A DNA stretch of 64,000 bases from Cloeon dipterum (lineage: Eukaryota > Arthropoda > Insecta > Ephemeroptera > Baetidae): NCBI RefSeq assembly GCF_949628265.1, contig NC_088790.1:5274545-5338544 (forward strand). Reading direction: 5' to 3'. Shown here in pieces: positions 35,364-50,300 of the stretch (position 1 is its first letter; the number at the start of each line of letters is the position of its first letter). Position numbers and translations under genes: made by a program. The notes beneath the pieces are model-generated. The model was not told where the DNA came from, searched no databases, and saw only the letters and a list, made by a program, of their open reading frames with translations.

Positions 35364-38300
35364 ATGCGCCTGTTGCTGCTGCTGTGAGTGCTCCTGGCCG
35401 CCACTGGCCGCCGGTGGCTGCCTCTGCCCTCACACATGACCTCTCAATTTCTGTTGCAGGTGCGTGCTTAGCTGCGCGGCGGCCGCCACGGACGAGCGGC
35501 CAAAATATCCTACCTCGGTGAGTTTTCTTTTTTCCTGCTCTGTAGCCACCAACTCCAATTCGCAATTAATTCGCGGAATGAGAATTTAAATTGAAGTTAA
35601 TATTCTAATTTCTGGAATAAAGGGGGCCTAGAACGATTGCGATTTTTCTGATTTCTCTTTGCTCTTTTCTCAATTTTTGGCATGAGGTTATTTACAAATT
35701 TAAGTTTTTGAACGTAATAGAAACTCACGTCTAATATTTTGAGAAAATACTGAGCGAATTGGCAGAGTGACATGCGTTTTATTGCACCCTGCTCAGCTTT
35801 TGTCGTAAACTGCTATCCTGCAAAGGTATAAAACTTCCGCTTTTGTCCAAACTTTTTTACGACCCCCCGTAGTTATTGAAAGCGATAAATTTGTTCAAAC
35901 GAAATACAAACTTCCCGGCCAGCGGAAACATTTTTGCTTATCAATTGGCAAAAGAGTCGTAACTTGCCTGCTACAACCGAAATTATCTTGATGCATCTCG
36001 CAGAAAACGTCGTGTCAAAGTTCACCGCGATATATCCTCGTTGGTGAATTAGATGGAAATCGTCTCTAACATCTAACATCTCTGTCCTGTTCGGATACAA
36101 AAGTGACAAGTCACTCAAACTCGGCATTACCATTAAGTTGTCGCGCCTCCGCACGGCCAAACGAAGGGAAAAGTGTTTATTTTTTGTGAAGCGAAGAATG
36201 CGCCCGCGCTCCTTCGAGGTGAAACATAATAAAAAGGAAAATGATAAAAGCGCGCTCATAAAGGAGATAAAAAAAAGAGTAATGACATTTGGATTAGCGA
36301 TTTTCCCTCTCAGGAATATCTTTTTGAGCGTGCGTCGTTTGTTTTGGGATTTACTCCTGCCAAGGAAACAATGAGTAGGCTTGTACACAGAGAAAACTCT
36401 GCTCGGCCATATAAAAAAATAATCTGTTTCCTAAGACCCTGACGTGTAGTTTCAAACAACTTTGTTCCGCGGGGTTAAATCCGAATTTATACGGTTCTTA
36501 ATTCAATTTGTAATCATCTTAGTCCCCATATTAGGCACCACGCGACGAGATAATGAACACATGCTTCGTTTCAATTTGCAAATTACACGTCTCTGGTAGA
36601 TAAGTTTTATCTCACGTGGCTGCTTTTTCATTCTAATGTGACAATGAAAGAAGGTCTTAGAAGATTTAAGTCGTCGTTTGGCGCTGCTTGTAATTATCTT
36701 TTTGAATCAGTCTGTGTTGACAATGTGCCAGAGATTAAACCTAGAGTATTAATCAGCATTGCTGTCAACCATAATTATTGTGACTCTCGTCACAATCAGT
36801 TACAGTTCATTTAATTTTGTTTCAAATCTAAATAATTGAAGCTGCTATTTTACATCTGATATTCGTTTTGTTTTGCGTCATTTAATCGATAAGGACTGAT
36901 ACTAGCCGTTCCTATCTTTGCCTAAAAATTTCCTCAGGAATGCCATTTAAATTTCTGAGAAAATTGGTGCCAAAGTTTGCATTTTAATCAAGCGGAGCAG
37001 AACACTTGTCTTCTCATTGAAAATCATGATTTATCTCGCCAGGAGGGCAGTTTAGCTAAATAATATTTCGCACACCCATTGAATAGATTATTACGACGAG
37101 AGAAATCAAAATCAAGCGAAACCTATTCCTTGGTCCCGATGAGATTATCGCGAATTGAAGAGATGAATTTCTACTAAATTCCACGAACAATTAAATTGAA
37201 GCCAGAGTAATTATGGATTTGACAGCGGATTATGATCCCATTTTCTAAATGTAGCAAACTAACTACTTGTAAGATCCAAGTCGATAGTCGATATCCTGTC
37301 TCTGTCATCCTTATCCAGAGCTAAAAATGCAAAATGTTGTTCATTGTTGCGTTTATAAAGGAGGGAGCAATTTATTTGCGTAATAAGTTGTCTGTCCGGC
37401 CAGCTGGGTAGGAGAAAAACAGCACTTGTGAGACAAAACTTTTTAACTGTTAACTGCAGTGTTTACAGTCAAAGTCCACGTAGTAGTCCGTTGTTAAAAT
37501 TCGAGCCACAACATCATAATTTTCCAGCCCTATTAGAGGCTGGCAAAAACGAGATACTTGAGGCCCGCGGCGGCGTCCACCACAATTTTGAAGCATAATG
37601 GGAACACATTAGCGCCTACTATAAAAATAGAGTCTTCCAGCAGGTTGGGACCGAAAACAAAGCTTGATGGATTGCTTAAGCGAGATTATATTCTCTTCGC
37701 CGTGCATAATTAAACGGGCAAGCGTGCAGAATGCTGGTACGCAGAGATGATCCAATTAAATTGCTGGTTTATCAAATAATATATAGCGCCTGCTGGCATG
37801 AATGGAGCACTCTTGTGGCGCTAGATAAAAAAGGCAACGAGAGCTGGCCGCTTATTCTCTCTGGCCGTCCGTCCCAAGAGCAGCAGCCGTTTTAATTTGA
37901 TGCCCACCCACCGAACGGCGCGCTCGTTGGTTGTTTTTCGAGACCAAGCAGTTGAACAAATGTATGTGTTTGCCTCTGAAGTATGATGTCAAGTACTGCA
38001 CAGCACGAAGGAAAATTTCTCGCTGAGGGCGTTTTATGTAATGCAAGAATGAAGAATGTTTGTTGCTGCGTAAAATATGTGCCGCGCGGCATGAAGGGTT
38101 TGATTTATGCACGCGCACTGCCCGCCTGCCTAAACAGAAACACACACATATGAGGGATTGCTACAACCAATTCATTCAGTAATTTCGGCTTGTAGTGCGA
38201 CTAATTTAGATGTCCTGACGAAAGTTATGGGCTTGTATGCCTTGTTCAATTACTTAGATTTTTTCAACGTGATAAATTTCAACATTTTCAGTCCATACGA

Positions 38301-41300
38301 GAACCGTATTATTTCTTTTAATAAATATCTTCGACTCTCTTCTATCAGTAAGGATGTTCCAACAATCAAATGAGTACAAATCAAGAGTTTTTAAGCATTC
38401 TGACGAATTTTGTGCTTCAATTAATTCTGCAATAATTGGATTTTAGCTAAAATTTTTAGGAAAAACGTAAAATTTAACCAATTTTTGCGCTCTCCGACAC
38501 GAGCCACGCCTTATTATAAATATTCAAGGTATCAAATTCCATTTGAAAACTCCCGCGGCTTACACCTCTTTTAGTAATTGTTGTTGATAACAGAGAATTT
38601 ATGTTTTTGATAGTAAAAAATCTCAAATTTAAAAAAAAATTATCGTGTAGTTCAATTATTGTTCGTTTCAAGTGGAAAAAATGCGCAGCTATTTTACTGA
38701 TGGTGTAACAAAATAAATAAAATCTTGAAACCCATAATTCTCTTCAAAATCGAGGGTTAAAAACAGATTATTTTTAATTTAATTAAGCTAACCGACGATT
38801 TTAAGCATGAATTGATTATTTTTACGCATTTCCAGTAATTATTTCTTTGCCTAAAATTTCCTCGGGTTTTTATTTCCTATCCGCACAAGCAAATACAAAA
38901 TTTCCACCTCCAAGTAAGGAAATTGTCTCTGGATCTGCGTAAGCGGTCAAGAAACTCTCGAACTCGCGATAATTTTGCGTGTGAAGTGTTCTGTTGGCAT
39001 GGGGGAAAAACAAGCAGTAACTGGATGGAGTTATAATTTTTTTGCATTAGCATGAGCAAACTATCATTAAAAGTAGATTTACAAAAGCAGTTTGCGCTAA
39101 GGAGCCGCAGAACCCGGAGCGCTGAGTAAACAACAATTTCTACTGTAATCAGACGAATATGGTCCTGAATCAATTACATGTTCTGGCCTGATTTTTCCGC
39201 CGCGACGCGAGAGTCAACGGCCTGTAGACATGCAAATAAACGCGTTCGAAACAATGCGAGCAATCTTTTTAAACGCAGCGAAATGATTATTAATAATTTT
39301 AATGTCTATGGGCTGGAATAATAAGCGAGTGATTACTCTTCCAGGTTGATTGTTTTCGTGCTGCGCATTGTGCGACGACTTAATGATATTAATATCCGTT
39401 CCTGTCATCAGCGGAGTGCTCGAAATTTATTAGTGTCATTCATATTTATGCTGAGAGAGCGCGCTCGGGAAATTTGTCACGAGCGAGAGCTGCTCTCTGC
39501 TTTAATTCCCGAGCAACCAGAGCCGCGGCGTGGCGTTTAATGAGTCGGTAGATTTCTCAAAACGTCAGAAACGTCAAAACTAATTGAAATTACAATGCTT
39601 TCCACGCGGTGAGTTTTGGTAATCGGTATGAGATTCAGATCGCGGGGGGTGCAGATTAATGGCGAGTGCGAAATTTTCAGAAGAGGCGTGTGTGCCGTGT
39701 CAGAATTAATCAGATTGGCCCTCGGGACAGCGGGATGCATCACCAAAATCTCTCTGCCTCCATTTACACGCGTCGTTTGTACTAATCCCTCGCATTCATC
39801 ATATCTGCCGCTCCAATTGCGCGTTTCCAAAAGTTACCCGCGAGGCCCATTATGGTGTCTATGACCCGCACGACAACTGACAATTTTCAGTTATAAATGG
39901 ACTCATTTAGACCTATCGTGCCATAGTATCTAGAGATTCGTTTGTAGCCGCGGCCGCACACTCGTTTCCTTGTACTAATTTATCACGCTTGCGAGACTCA
40001 TGAAAAAAAATACCACGTCCAGATCGGTCAGCTGAACGTTCCCACAAATGTTGTCCGCTTGGGCGTTAAATTCGCGTTATTTGCACTGCTGATTCTTTCG
40101 GTTCGAGTCCATCCAGCTCGCATTTCGCTCTATAAATGTCGAGTCTTGCTCTTTTTAACCGCGGCGGCAGAGCGCTAGACACCGAGAAAGGTCGGGATCT
40201 CGTGCAAATGTCACTGGAGGAATCGAACTGGGAGGCTATTTCCAGATCAGCGCCAAGGGTCGTCGACCTTGTTCGCGAGATGTCTAGCTCGCCGACTAAT
40301 TAACTTTGCTTGATTTTTTAGTCTTCATTGTCAGTGAACTGCCTCATTCAAGAGGACGAATCTTAACAGGTTGAGATTAAAGATGAGATAACACAGTTAC
40401 TATTTAAATAGTTCGCTAAAGTAACACGATTGACAAAGTTTTGCATCCGATGCGGGGGCTATTTTACCATTAATTGTCCAAGATCCAGATTTGTTTCCAC
40501 AGCTTGGTCTTTTAAATAACTTTTCGCACAAAAACGAGATTTTTATTCATTTCCAGTTTGTATTCTCGTGGTTTTGCACGCAGAACCTGATTTTTCGGAC
40601 AAATTCCCATACCCGAAAAACTCCAGTCATACCGGCAATTTCCGAATACTTTTGACAAATTCTGAATCACCCATTTCGGACAAATTACGTGCTTCCTCAA
40701 TTTGAACGATTTAGAACAGGCTCATTTGATGGTCTTGCGACGATTGGAAGCGCATAAAAATCAAATATCTAAATTGAAATTGTTCTGTTAAATTTTCAGA
40801 TTCATGAAATGGTCAAAGCTCACTTGGCGGCCAGCCGGCGTTCGCGGACGACGAAAGGCCACTGGGGCCCGTGGTCCGGCTGGTCAGAGTGCTCCTCATC
40901 CTGCGGGGGCGGTGTCAGGTCGCAGACTAGACAGTGCTTGCCAGGTCCTCTCAAACAAGCCACGACGTGAGTATCTTCCTCTCTCGATATTCATTTCCTT
41001 TTCGGCAAATTAGCAGGTGTGCCAAGTGGAATTCTTTCCCGGTTGAAGCACGCTCCTCTAATCTAATGTAGCTGATCTCCTCCTTTCCTACGCACTTTTG
41101 CCTATTTCAATTCGCTTTTTATTTTTATTAATGCGTCAGTCTGATGCCATCGGCACTTACGAATTTAAAGTAGGTTTGAACGCGCGCAGAATATTGCGTG
41201 GAGTGATAATCTTTATTATTAAGCCTCAGGATTGTGGTGATTTGTATGCTAATAATTGATTGAAATGCCTTTTTCATTTGACTTTTTTTCGCCATAATCG

Positions 41301-44300
41301 TAAACCAAAAAATCATCGTGTTCTGAAAGACGAGACACGGGTTTTTTTTTTTATTTCTTTGTTGTCTTAGAAGCCGTGCTTGCAATGTGAGAAAGTTTGG
41401 GGGTCGAATGCGTGCTGATATTCGCCTAAATTTGACCCTCTTGAATTGCATTGACGAGTCCATTCGGATGTGGGAGGATTGCGAAAGCTTTCCGACTTGC
41501 TGCTTTGCACCTTTCCAGCATGCGTGAATTAATTTTACGGGACGTGAGGTCCGTGGGCCCATGTTATTCGTTCGGGATGTAATTGGAACGCGGAGATTTC
41601 GCGATTCAGGGAGTAGCCCATCTTGAATACCGATCATTATATAAAAACTGACAGTGCGACTGTTGAACCTGGATATGGGTTAAAAGTTCAATGAAATTTT
41701 CCCACTAATCTTAATTAGGTCCATTCTGTTGCAAGATAAACACACAGTCGAAGTGTCGTAAAAAGTTGAAACCTCTTAAACTGCACCTGAAGTGCATCTC
41801 TTTTGAGCGCTTGAAGTGTTTTGACAAGCGGCGAGAGATCAAAACTTTCCACAATAATTTATATTCTCACCACGGTTCACACAGGGCTTTCATTCAAAAC
41901 TGACACATCGCGTTATCAGCTCTCGTGTGTGGGTTTTTCGTTTTATATCCTAATGACAGTTTGATGAGACTGGTGCGATCAATAAAATTTTAGACGAGAG
42001 TTTATCCCACCAGCAGAGTTGGATCCCATTTGTTGGTGATAAAATCGCCGGATTGATTTTGTTTTGATGCACGCTCTCTCTCTCTCTCTCGTCTGTCTAA
42101 CCCTTCCCTAAAGAATCTCTTCCTGTTTCATTATATTTAAATGTTTTCACTGTGAAAAGCACTCCGACTACAATGGGCAGATGAGCTGGTTGCCTCTTTG
42201 TGAGAATTGATTTCAAATGATTAAATATACACGGGGAGCTGAGCCATTTCGTGCATTTTAATTTAAGGATTTCTCAAATGGGCACTTTGCCAACAAAATC
42301 CTTTCTGAATAGGGCAGCAGTTGCAACTTTCAGTAAGATTCATGGAATTTTCGTGAGGGAGAGTTAAATCGCAGGATGGGTGAGTGGCGAGGTTGACAAG
42401 ATTTCGTCACCCGTTTCCTCTTTTCGATTGTTGCTCAGCAATGAGTATAGTCAGACGTTTTCAACGGTCACTGACTCATAATTTATCAATTTGAATTGCT
42501 GAAAATGCCAGGTATTTCATTTTTTCCTAATCCCAGTAGCAGCTATTTCTTAATTTAATTTAAATTAAATTATCTGCGTATTTTCTCAAGCTGTTAATTT
42601 TTTCATTATTAAATTTCCCAGTTAAATTTAAGATATTTTCTTTCAATTTGCAAAAAAGTATTGTAAAAATTATTGCTTTTTTGTAAAAGAGCCTTGCACA
42701 AAGCATAGTGGCGTAGATTTAATTAAAAATTGGCACCTGCCCTTCAAAGGCGTGTCTTCACACTAGAAATCTGCAAGAGCTTTTTGATTTACATGCCAAT
42801 CCTTTGATAGAACAGCAAAGGCGTTTCACTTTTTAGCTCGCAGAAAATTTATTTTGTCGCTTACAAGCTATTTGCGTTGAAAGGTGGAATGCGCCATCCT
42901 TTTTTGCACATTGTAAAAAGACAAACGGTCTTTTGACAAGCTCATTTCCATGGTTTCTACCTCATTTGACGCCGGGCGGAGGTGCGCGATAAATTTATTT
43001 GTTTGCGCGCACCAACAAACACGCGATTTGCATGCGAGATTTTGCGGACCGTTTTCCATGGGGGAAGTAGCAATTTTTCTTTCTAAATGATGCGCTCCCC
43101 GCAAATTGGATGAGAAATTATGGCGAAATTGCGTGCCACCCTCGCGTCGAAATCATTTAGCAGCACAAACAACTGCTGACGCTGGGAAAATAAAAGGGGA
43201 GCGGAAAATTAATTGCATGCGCACACCGCACAAAATCATTACTTCTGTGTCACTTGCTTTGGGGAGTTTGCTTTGGAGCCAACAAACAATTTTTTATGTG
43301 TTATTTTTTCCATGAGCCGTGTTTTTTATTTTATTTTTTTTGTAGATAATTTTTTGGGATGCGCGAAAAAAATGAATTTTTGCCTAAATAACAGGCGAAC
43401 AATCGGTGAATTGTCAAGATTTCGTTCAAAATTATATTTATTTTCACAAGCTTAGAGTGAAATAGTCGCGTGTTTTATTTTCCCCCTAAAACGATGAATA
43501 ATTGATTCCCACACGCAATAGTAGGAAAGATGGCTATTTTTTTGTAAATTTTTCAATCTTTAATTAAAATAGCAAGTAAAACCTATTTTATATGTACTGG
43601 AAGTTCACTGGAAGAGGGTGAAACTCGTGTGAATTTGGAAATAGGTTGTGGTTCTCTGGAAAATTTAAAAAAATGCCTGACCAAGTGTCTAAAAAGTGCG
43701 GGAAAATATAGATTTTCTGCTGAAATCCTAATTAAATCATCAATTTATTGCTTTTGCAGAAAAGTTCGATTTTAGTAAGCGTAAAAATGCTTATTGACTC
43801 ATTATTCGTGCTCAATTCGAAGGCCTAAACATACAAACCTATTAATCATTTCTGCACATCTTTAAGAATTGTTAACATTTTTCGAATAAAATGTATGATC
43901 ATCGTATTATACATATTTATAATTAATATCGAGATGAAATTTCTAGCTTTAAATTTTAAATTGTTGTCTGTGAGTACAAAGCAGCCTGCAAAAGCTGCAT
44001 GCTAGTGGAGTAGTGCGTTTTATTTGCGTTTCATTCGCGAAACAATACAACGTAATTATCGCAAATCGTCCTTTTGATTACCCACTGTGTTGGTTATTTC
44101 TGACAGGGGCCGTCGACGGAGTAAGCACCACGGCTGTCTGGGTCTGTACCGGCGCTACCACGTGTGCAACACCCAGGTTTGTGCTCGTCGTTCAACTTAA
44201 TTGACGCCCACTGACGTCACCCTCGTGTTCCGGGGCGTTGCAATTAATTAATTTCTCTTTCTCTGTATGCCGCCGCACAGCTCTGCTCCAACGGCGACCT

Positions 44301-47300
44301 GAGGGAGGCCCAGTGCGCCGCCTTTGACCTGAAGCCTTTCAGCGGCCGCAACTTCCACTGGAAGCCGTTTCTGGACGGTAAGAAAACAATAAACATAGGA
44401 GACCGCAGCGTCTTGTAAATTCATCTCACGATTTGGCTTCAAAATTTGAATGGGAGACAGATTGTATTATTAGGAGAGTGACCTTGATTCGTGAACACTG
44501 CTTTTTCGAGACGATGTTGACTGCTATACGTGTTTTATTTATTTACTCGCGCGGTTCAAGTCTGACAGACTGCCATCGCACATTTGAATAATAGTTTGGC
44601 AGAAATAAATACGAATTGAAACTTGGCCACTCTCAACAAAGCCTCTATAGAAACTTGATTCATGTGCTAATGGCAGCAACCTTTTTCATAACAATGCTCT
44701 GCTATAGTGAGAAAACAGAGTTGACTCGGCTGAAATTACACTATAAAGGATCTGTATACTGAAAACAAAATGTGAAATATTGTGTTTATCACTGCCATTA
44801 GGAATTTTTCAAACTTTTCCAGGTTTCTGAGATAATTGACTGCAAAGTTTTCATGCAAATTAAGTGGAGAGCATTTTCTCCCTTTTGTACAATCACAATT
44901 TAGGGAAATTTAGCTAGAAATTCGCACATTTTGGATAGATCGTGACTAGAGTAATCGAAATCAAGCAAAAAAATTACTGACAAATCAATAATATATTCTA
45001 GGAATTTGGAAAAGTCTGAAATTCAACTGTTACTCGTTCCTGATTTGATAATGGCACATTGCATAGCTGAATTTTTTCTAATTTACTCAAGCAATAAATT
45101 CAACGAGCCAATTTTCAGAGCTTAAAATGCAAAATTCCTGTAAAGATCCATCGATACAATTAATCAGATCGCCATAGCTAATAATATTAAATAGGAACAA
45201 CGCTTGCATGGAGGTTTATAGCAGTAGGAGCTGCCGACAAATTTGGTCTGAAGTCAGTTTTAATGGCCTTGATTTCTATCTCTTTGAAGCCGTGTCAATA
45301 GTCCAGCTTAGTTAGACGCCTAGTCAGCCTGGCGAAACTACTGGAACAGAAGCAGCAATGTCTGTAGGCTGATTTTGACACTCTGCGATGCGCGGAGGTT
45401 ATTTATTTGTTTTACATTTGTCGTTACTCACCAGGATCAGAGCGGAGGAAGTTGTATAAAATATATTTTATTGCTACACGTTAAATCCTTCGAGCTTTCA
45501 AAGTTATTCGTAGGCATTGCGGACGTCCCGTTAATTGCTTAATTATTTTTATTACACCTCATAAATTTTATTGTGGATAGAAGCCTTGCTATCAGTATAA
45601 GATAGAAGTAAAATATTAATTTTATTTTGAAGTAACTATACCAGAACATTAACCTCGTTTACTTTGGTGCATTAATGAATTCAGATTTTATAGTTTAATT
45701 TTATTCGATGAGCAAAAGTGTTTAAAAGCTTTAAATCAGCTCACATCCGCTTAAAAAAACAATTTTGCTACTCTGCTATACGTGTCAGTGACTTCTTTCA
45801 GATGTTATAAGAATCTTAATATTTTTCTGAGAAAAAACAAAAGAACAAAACTGTCGGTAGAGATTGCTATTGTAATCGTGACTCATTATCGCAGACATTT
45901 TTAAAACGGAACTTTACAGGGCATCAATTATCTCTGAAAATTTGTCCATTTGTAATAAGAAAAAATCAAATCTGGATCTTTTCTCAACAGAGGTTTGATA
46001 TCATCTCCAATTTTTCAACATTTTGTTGAAAAACGGATATTTTTGAGTTCAGTTATTTAGTGAGATAAAATCAAAATTGCCTGATTGGTTGATTTTTACC
46101 CTGTAAACATGCCGAGGGTCGCTGATGAGGTCAGACAAGACCATTAGAACAAGTGAGAAATCGAACCCTGGCGTCAAGGGAGCCTTTGAGCGATCGTTAT
46201 TGATAAATTCGCATTGCTTATAAACGACGCCAGATGGATCTGTATTGGTTTGATTCTGCACACCGATGGAAAGGCTAAGTCGAGAGCTTTCAGAATATGT
46301 GCAATTTGACCCTTTGAAAGCCATTTGGGTGCTGAGTAAACACCATGATACGTTACTGAGCACCCGGATGGTTTTCAAAGGGTCAAATTGCATGTATTCT
46401 GAAAGTTCTCAACTTGGCCAAAACGGCTTTTTCAATTATTTTTCGCTTGCTGTCGAAGCCTCTCAAACGGTGTGCGAATTATAAGCTAAATTTTCTTTTT
46501 AAAGAAATAATTCATGATTGTCAATAAGGAGGCAGTGTTTGCCGCTTGATTTTAGCATGCAACGTTTTCATTCGATTTTCTCAGAACTTGAAACGGCAAG
46601 CTGGAAAAATGTTAGCTCATTCCCCCATTTAAAAAAATATATTTTATGCTAAGCATAATATCATATATAACATTTTTCAATACAGAACTTACTTTAATGG
46701 CCATGATTGTTAATTTCGCAGCTCCAAACCAGTGTCAGCTGAACTGCCGGGCCGATGGGCAACGCTTCTACGCAACCCTAAACCAAAGTGTGGTGGATGG
46801 CACCGCCTGCCGACCTTCGCAGGGGCCGCTGGGGCGGCCGGCGGCCGCAGCCAAGCAGTGGGTGTGTGTATCGAACGAGTGCAAGGTGAGTGGAGCCAAT
46901 TAATTCGTCAAACACGCCACGGGGAACGGAGCAAACAAGTAAATAAATCTGGCCCTCTCGAAAAAGATTACACGCCCGTGTGCGTCAGTTTTCGGGGGCA
47001 AAAGTGGTAGTTTGATATTGCTTGTTTACACCGCGGCCCTTTATCTCGACACGGTGTGGGAAACGCTTTTCCTTGTCAGCGACCATGTCATTTCCATTTT
47101 AATAGTGCGTCCAATTAATCATCTTCCCTGCGGGGGATTTTATTCGGAGCCTCGCCTCCCTTTACGTGTTATTGATATTCTCTCTCGTATGACAAGCTGC
47201 TTTTTTTCGCTTCTTTTCTTTTGCCGCATTTTATCGCCACAGAAGATACACTTTTTATCGCTTTTTATAGCCCGTATGCAAATTTTTCGCTCTATGTATT

Positions 47301-50300
47301 CCAAAAGTTGGCACATCGGATGATAAGCTCCATATAAATTTTGGTGCAAAACAAACTTTTTTAGTGTTATTATATTTATTCATTGGACAAAGCAGAGGGG
47401 TTTATGTGGTCGCTCCATAAAAAATTGAAAAGGCGGCAGAGTAGATTCGCATACAAAAAACACCCTCGCTGGATAGAACCTGCAAAATATAGCAATAATA
47501 ATGGTTGTTCTTGGCTTGCAATAAATAACAGAAAAATATATAAGGCTGCTTTTATAATGCATAAATTCGCATGAAAAACAATACATACTTGATTTATTTT
47601 TGTTATGTATTGGTCAACGATGGTTAAGACATTTCTCTTCACACCTAACGAAATTTATGCTGTATTTAATTTTTTTCTTCCATCATGACTGTTTTTTATT
47701 TAAACAACAAAATTACTTTGGATGTGAATTTCACGGTTTTTGTTTGTTTACCAAAAAAGGCGTCCATTGTTTGTATTTTTAGTTTATTTTTAGAGCTAAA
47801 AATAATCAGGATTTTTTTAACCTTGTGAGACAGCTAGATAATCTGCTAGACCATCTTTTTTAATATTTTGCACATTCTTTAACGCAGAACAAGATTTTTA
47901 ATGAGAATAAAATTTAAGAACTTACTTTAATTTATAATAAAATTAACATAATTTGATTAACATTTTTATTGCATGATCAATCTTGTATAAATAAACTAAC
48001 TGTCTAAATATTTCCAATAGAATCGAATTTTTGTTACTGAAAATAATATCAATACAAGCTAGGAGATCATGATTAGTCGAACGGTGTACAGTTTTTGTAA
48101 ATCTGAGATGGCAGTAGCTAAGAGTTAGGGAAAACGTGTTTTTTTCGCCCACCAGCATAGTAAAAACTAAATCTCGGGTTCCAAGAGTTGCATTTGCAAA
48201 AACTGCATACCGCTTGAGTTGTTTGCACGTCCCATGATGCACTTAAGTAGTTTAAGGGTGAGCATAAAATTCCGGTGGGCTATGAGGTGCACATAAAAAA
48301 ATTTGCGGTGTGGGTTTAGAAAATCTGATCACTAGGAGCTATGATTTGGCCATGTAAACATTTTTTAAACCCCGAAAAAGCACAAATTTTTCAGTTTATA
48401 TTTTTTAATAACTGTTTTATGAGCCATTTTAGAGTTTCAGATGGTTTGAAACAATTTTAAATGTGGCTCAAATGGCTTGGAATTGCATGATTCATGCTAT
48501 ATTTGATTTTAAGAGCAAAAAATATTCAATCGTCTAAATTTCCCTGCCATAAAAATTACATTTCATATCTCACAATCAGAGCCAGTAAAAAATTTCGAAT
48601 GAAAAGGACGTGAATCTCCTTTTACTGATAGCGCACTTTAGCTGACTAACCCAGAAAAAAACGATGCACTTTGCGATAGTGCAGTTTGGAGTTAATTTAA
48701 TGTGGTTGCATCACGTCCCGCGCCTCTTCTTGGGAGGTTCGCCGTTGTGGCCTCACTCAATATAAAATTCAGGCTGTCAGATCGGATGCTGTTGCGCCGT
48801 GACGCAGCCGAGAACTCTTAAAGCGAGAGAGAGAGAGATGAGAATTCTAGTCAATTAGTCGTGAAATGTTTAGAGCCTGTTTTTTCAGCGCCAAAAGCGT
48901 CAAAGTCGCCCGCCGCATTTCACACGCACCACACATTTTCTCCACTTTTTGTGTATTTTTATCTGCGACGCGTCTCATCGGTTTGTTTTTGAATCTGTCA
49001 GTCGAACTTCTCAGATCCAATTCCATTAGCATTTTCGCCTGATGCTACTCATTCCGCCTGAGTGCTGAGACAATAAATTATGAATTAAGTGCGACCAGAA
49101 GCGGCGTGATCGGATGTTTGGTATTTGGGACGAATTCGCACATTTTTCAAATAGTTTCCACATGCAAATTTAGCACTGACGTAATCATTTATGTCTAGGG
49201 ATGTGCAAAAACGACTATAGATTATTTTCTTCTTCTATATGGCTGCTATGACGTTCTGGTCATTATATGAGCACAAATCTCGAGTTTTGACGAAATTTGA
49301 ATGTTGATTTTTTGCAAAACTAGAAATCGGTAATTTAATCAGATTTTTAGCTTAGATTCGCAGTAATTTTACGATTTTCCCGCGCTTACCGACACGTGCC
49401 ACGCCTTATTTTTAATTTCCGGGGAACCACGCCCCCCATTTAAAAATAACCACGCTCTCTTCCAGTGATCGCTGTTCGCAGATAATCCTGTGAACGTGTT
49501 TTTTCAGAATAAAAAACTGCTGAATTTTAAATTTCATTTTTCAACGGTTAAATCCAAAATTACTCCTTTAAGTAAAAACGAAACTCGTGGTTATTTTACC
49601 AATGGCAATTGGCAAAATAAATACCATTTTGAACATTAGCAAACTGATTATTTACCAACTTTTAATCTCAAAATAATTATTTAACCAAATCGATTGATTT
49701 TACACATCCCTGGCATCTGGCAGAAGCGTTCCTCTCTTTTAGTATTTTGCGAAAATTCCTCTCCTTTCGATGCAGATAATTAAATTACTGGTTTGACAAC
49801 TAAAAACGCAGCATGAAATTTATGCATCTAATTATTAGGCTGCAAGGCAGATTTACCAATGTCTATTATATCATTTTACAGAAATGCAAAAATTACCACA
49901 CCTTAATTATAATGAAACTTAAGCGCAGGAGAAAATTACACGGCGGCATTATTTCTTGACTGAATCACGTGGCGCCTCGCGCGCGGGCAATTACATGCAA
50001 TGTTGCACAGGCGGACATTCCCTGAAGAAGAGAGAAAACGCGGCGGTCATAAATTGAGCAGTTTAAAAATAAATAAACGCACACGAAACGCAGCTAGCTC
50101 GCCTTTCAACGCCGGCCGAGGGCCAAGATAAGAATTTACATTACACGATAAAATTTATTCAGCCGGTTTTAATAAATGTGTTCTGCTGTGCATCCTTTCT
50201 TCGGCGCGTCATAAATTGTTTTGGCCGCAAGTCGAGATCCTCCTCGGGAGATATAATTGAATTATTGTTGATCAAATAAATCTCAATTGTAGCCCTAAAC

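Larger units (their letters stand above)
35518..40799 (+). other. Intron 2 of the ADAMTS-like gene
   Basis: 5.3 kb between the signal-peptide exon and the first TSP1 exon. It holds R3 (36900-37210) and R1 (38350-38790) repeat copies. No nested gene was recognised on either strand. Confidence 0.6.
40967..44106 (+). other. Intron 3 of the ADAMTS-like gene
   Basis: 3.1 kb without a recognised gene. Holds a CT microsatellite (42074-42090), an R5 copy (42385-42490) and an R1 fragment (43440-43830). Confidence 0.6.
44378..46721 (+). other. Intron 5 of the ADAMTS-like gene
   Basis: 2.3 kb. Holds R3 (44800-45050), R2 (46050-46340) and the long hairpin at 46273-46420. No gene was recognised. Confidence 0.6.

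Noticed and set aside
35089..35364. Arginine-rich plus-strand open frame before the ADAMTS-like start
   Set aside because: Explained by GC-rich 5' UTR composition; the signal-peptide ATG at 35364 is in another frame and joins conserved exons.
35873..36388. 171-codon minus-strand open frame
   Set aside because: Low-complexity Phe/Lys/Arg-rich translation with no recognisable family, within an intron.
40060..40135. GGTTCGAGTCC at about 40100 resembles a tRNA B box
   Set aside because: The flanking bases do not form a T stem, and no A box or acceptor-stem pairing is found at tRNA spacing.
46049..46484. Two similar open frames on opposite strands
   Set aside because: They are mirror products of the hairpin at 46273-46420, not independent genes.
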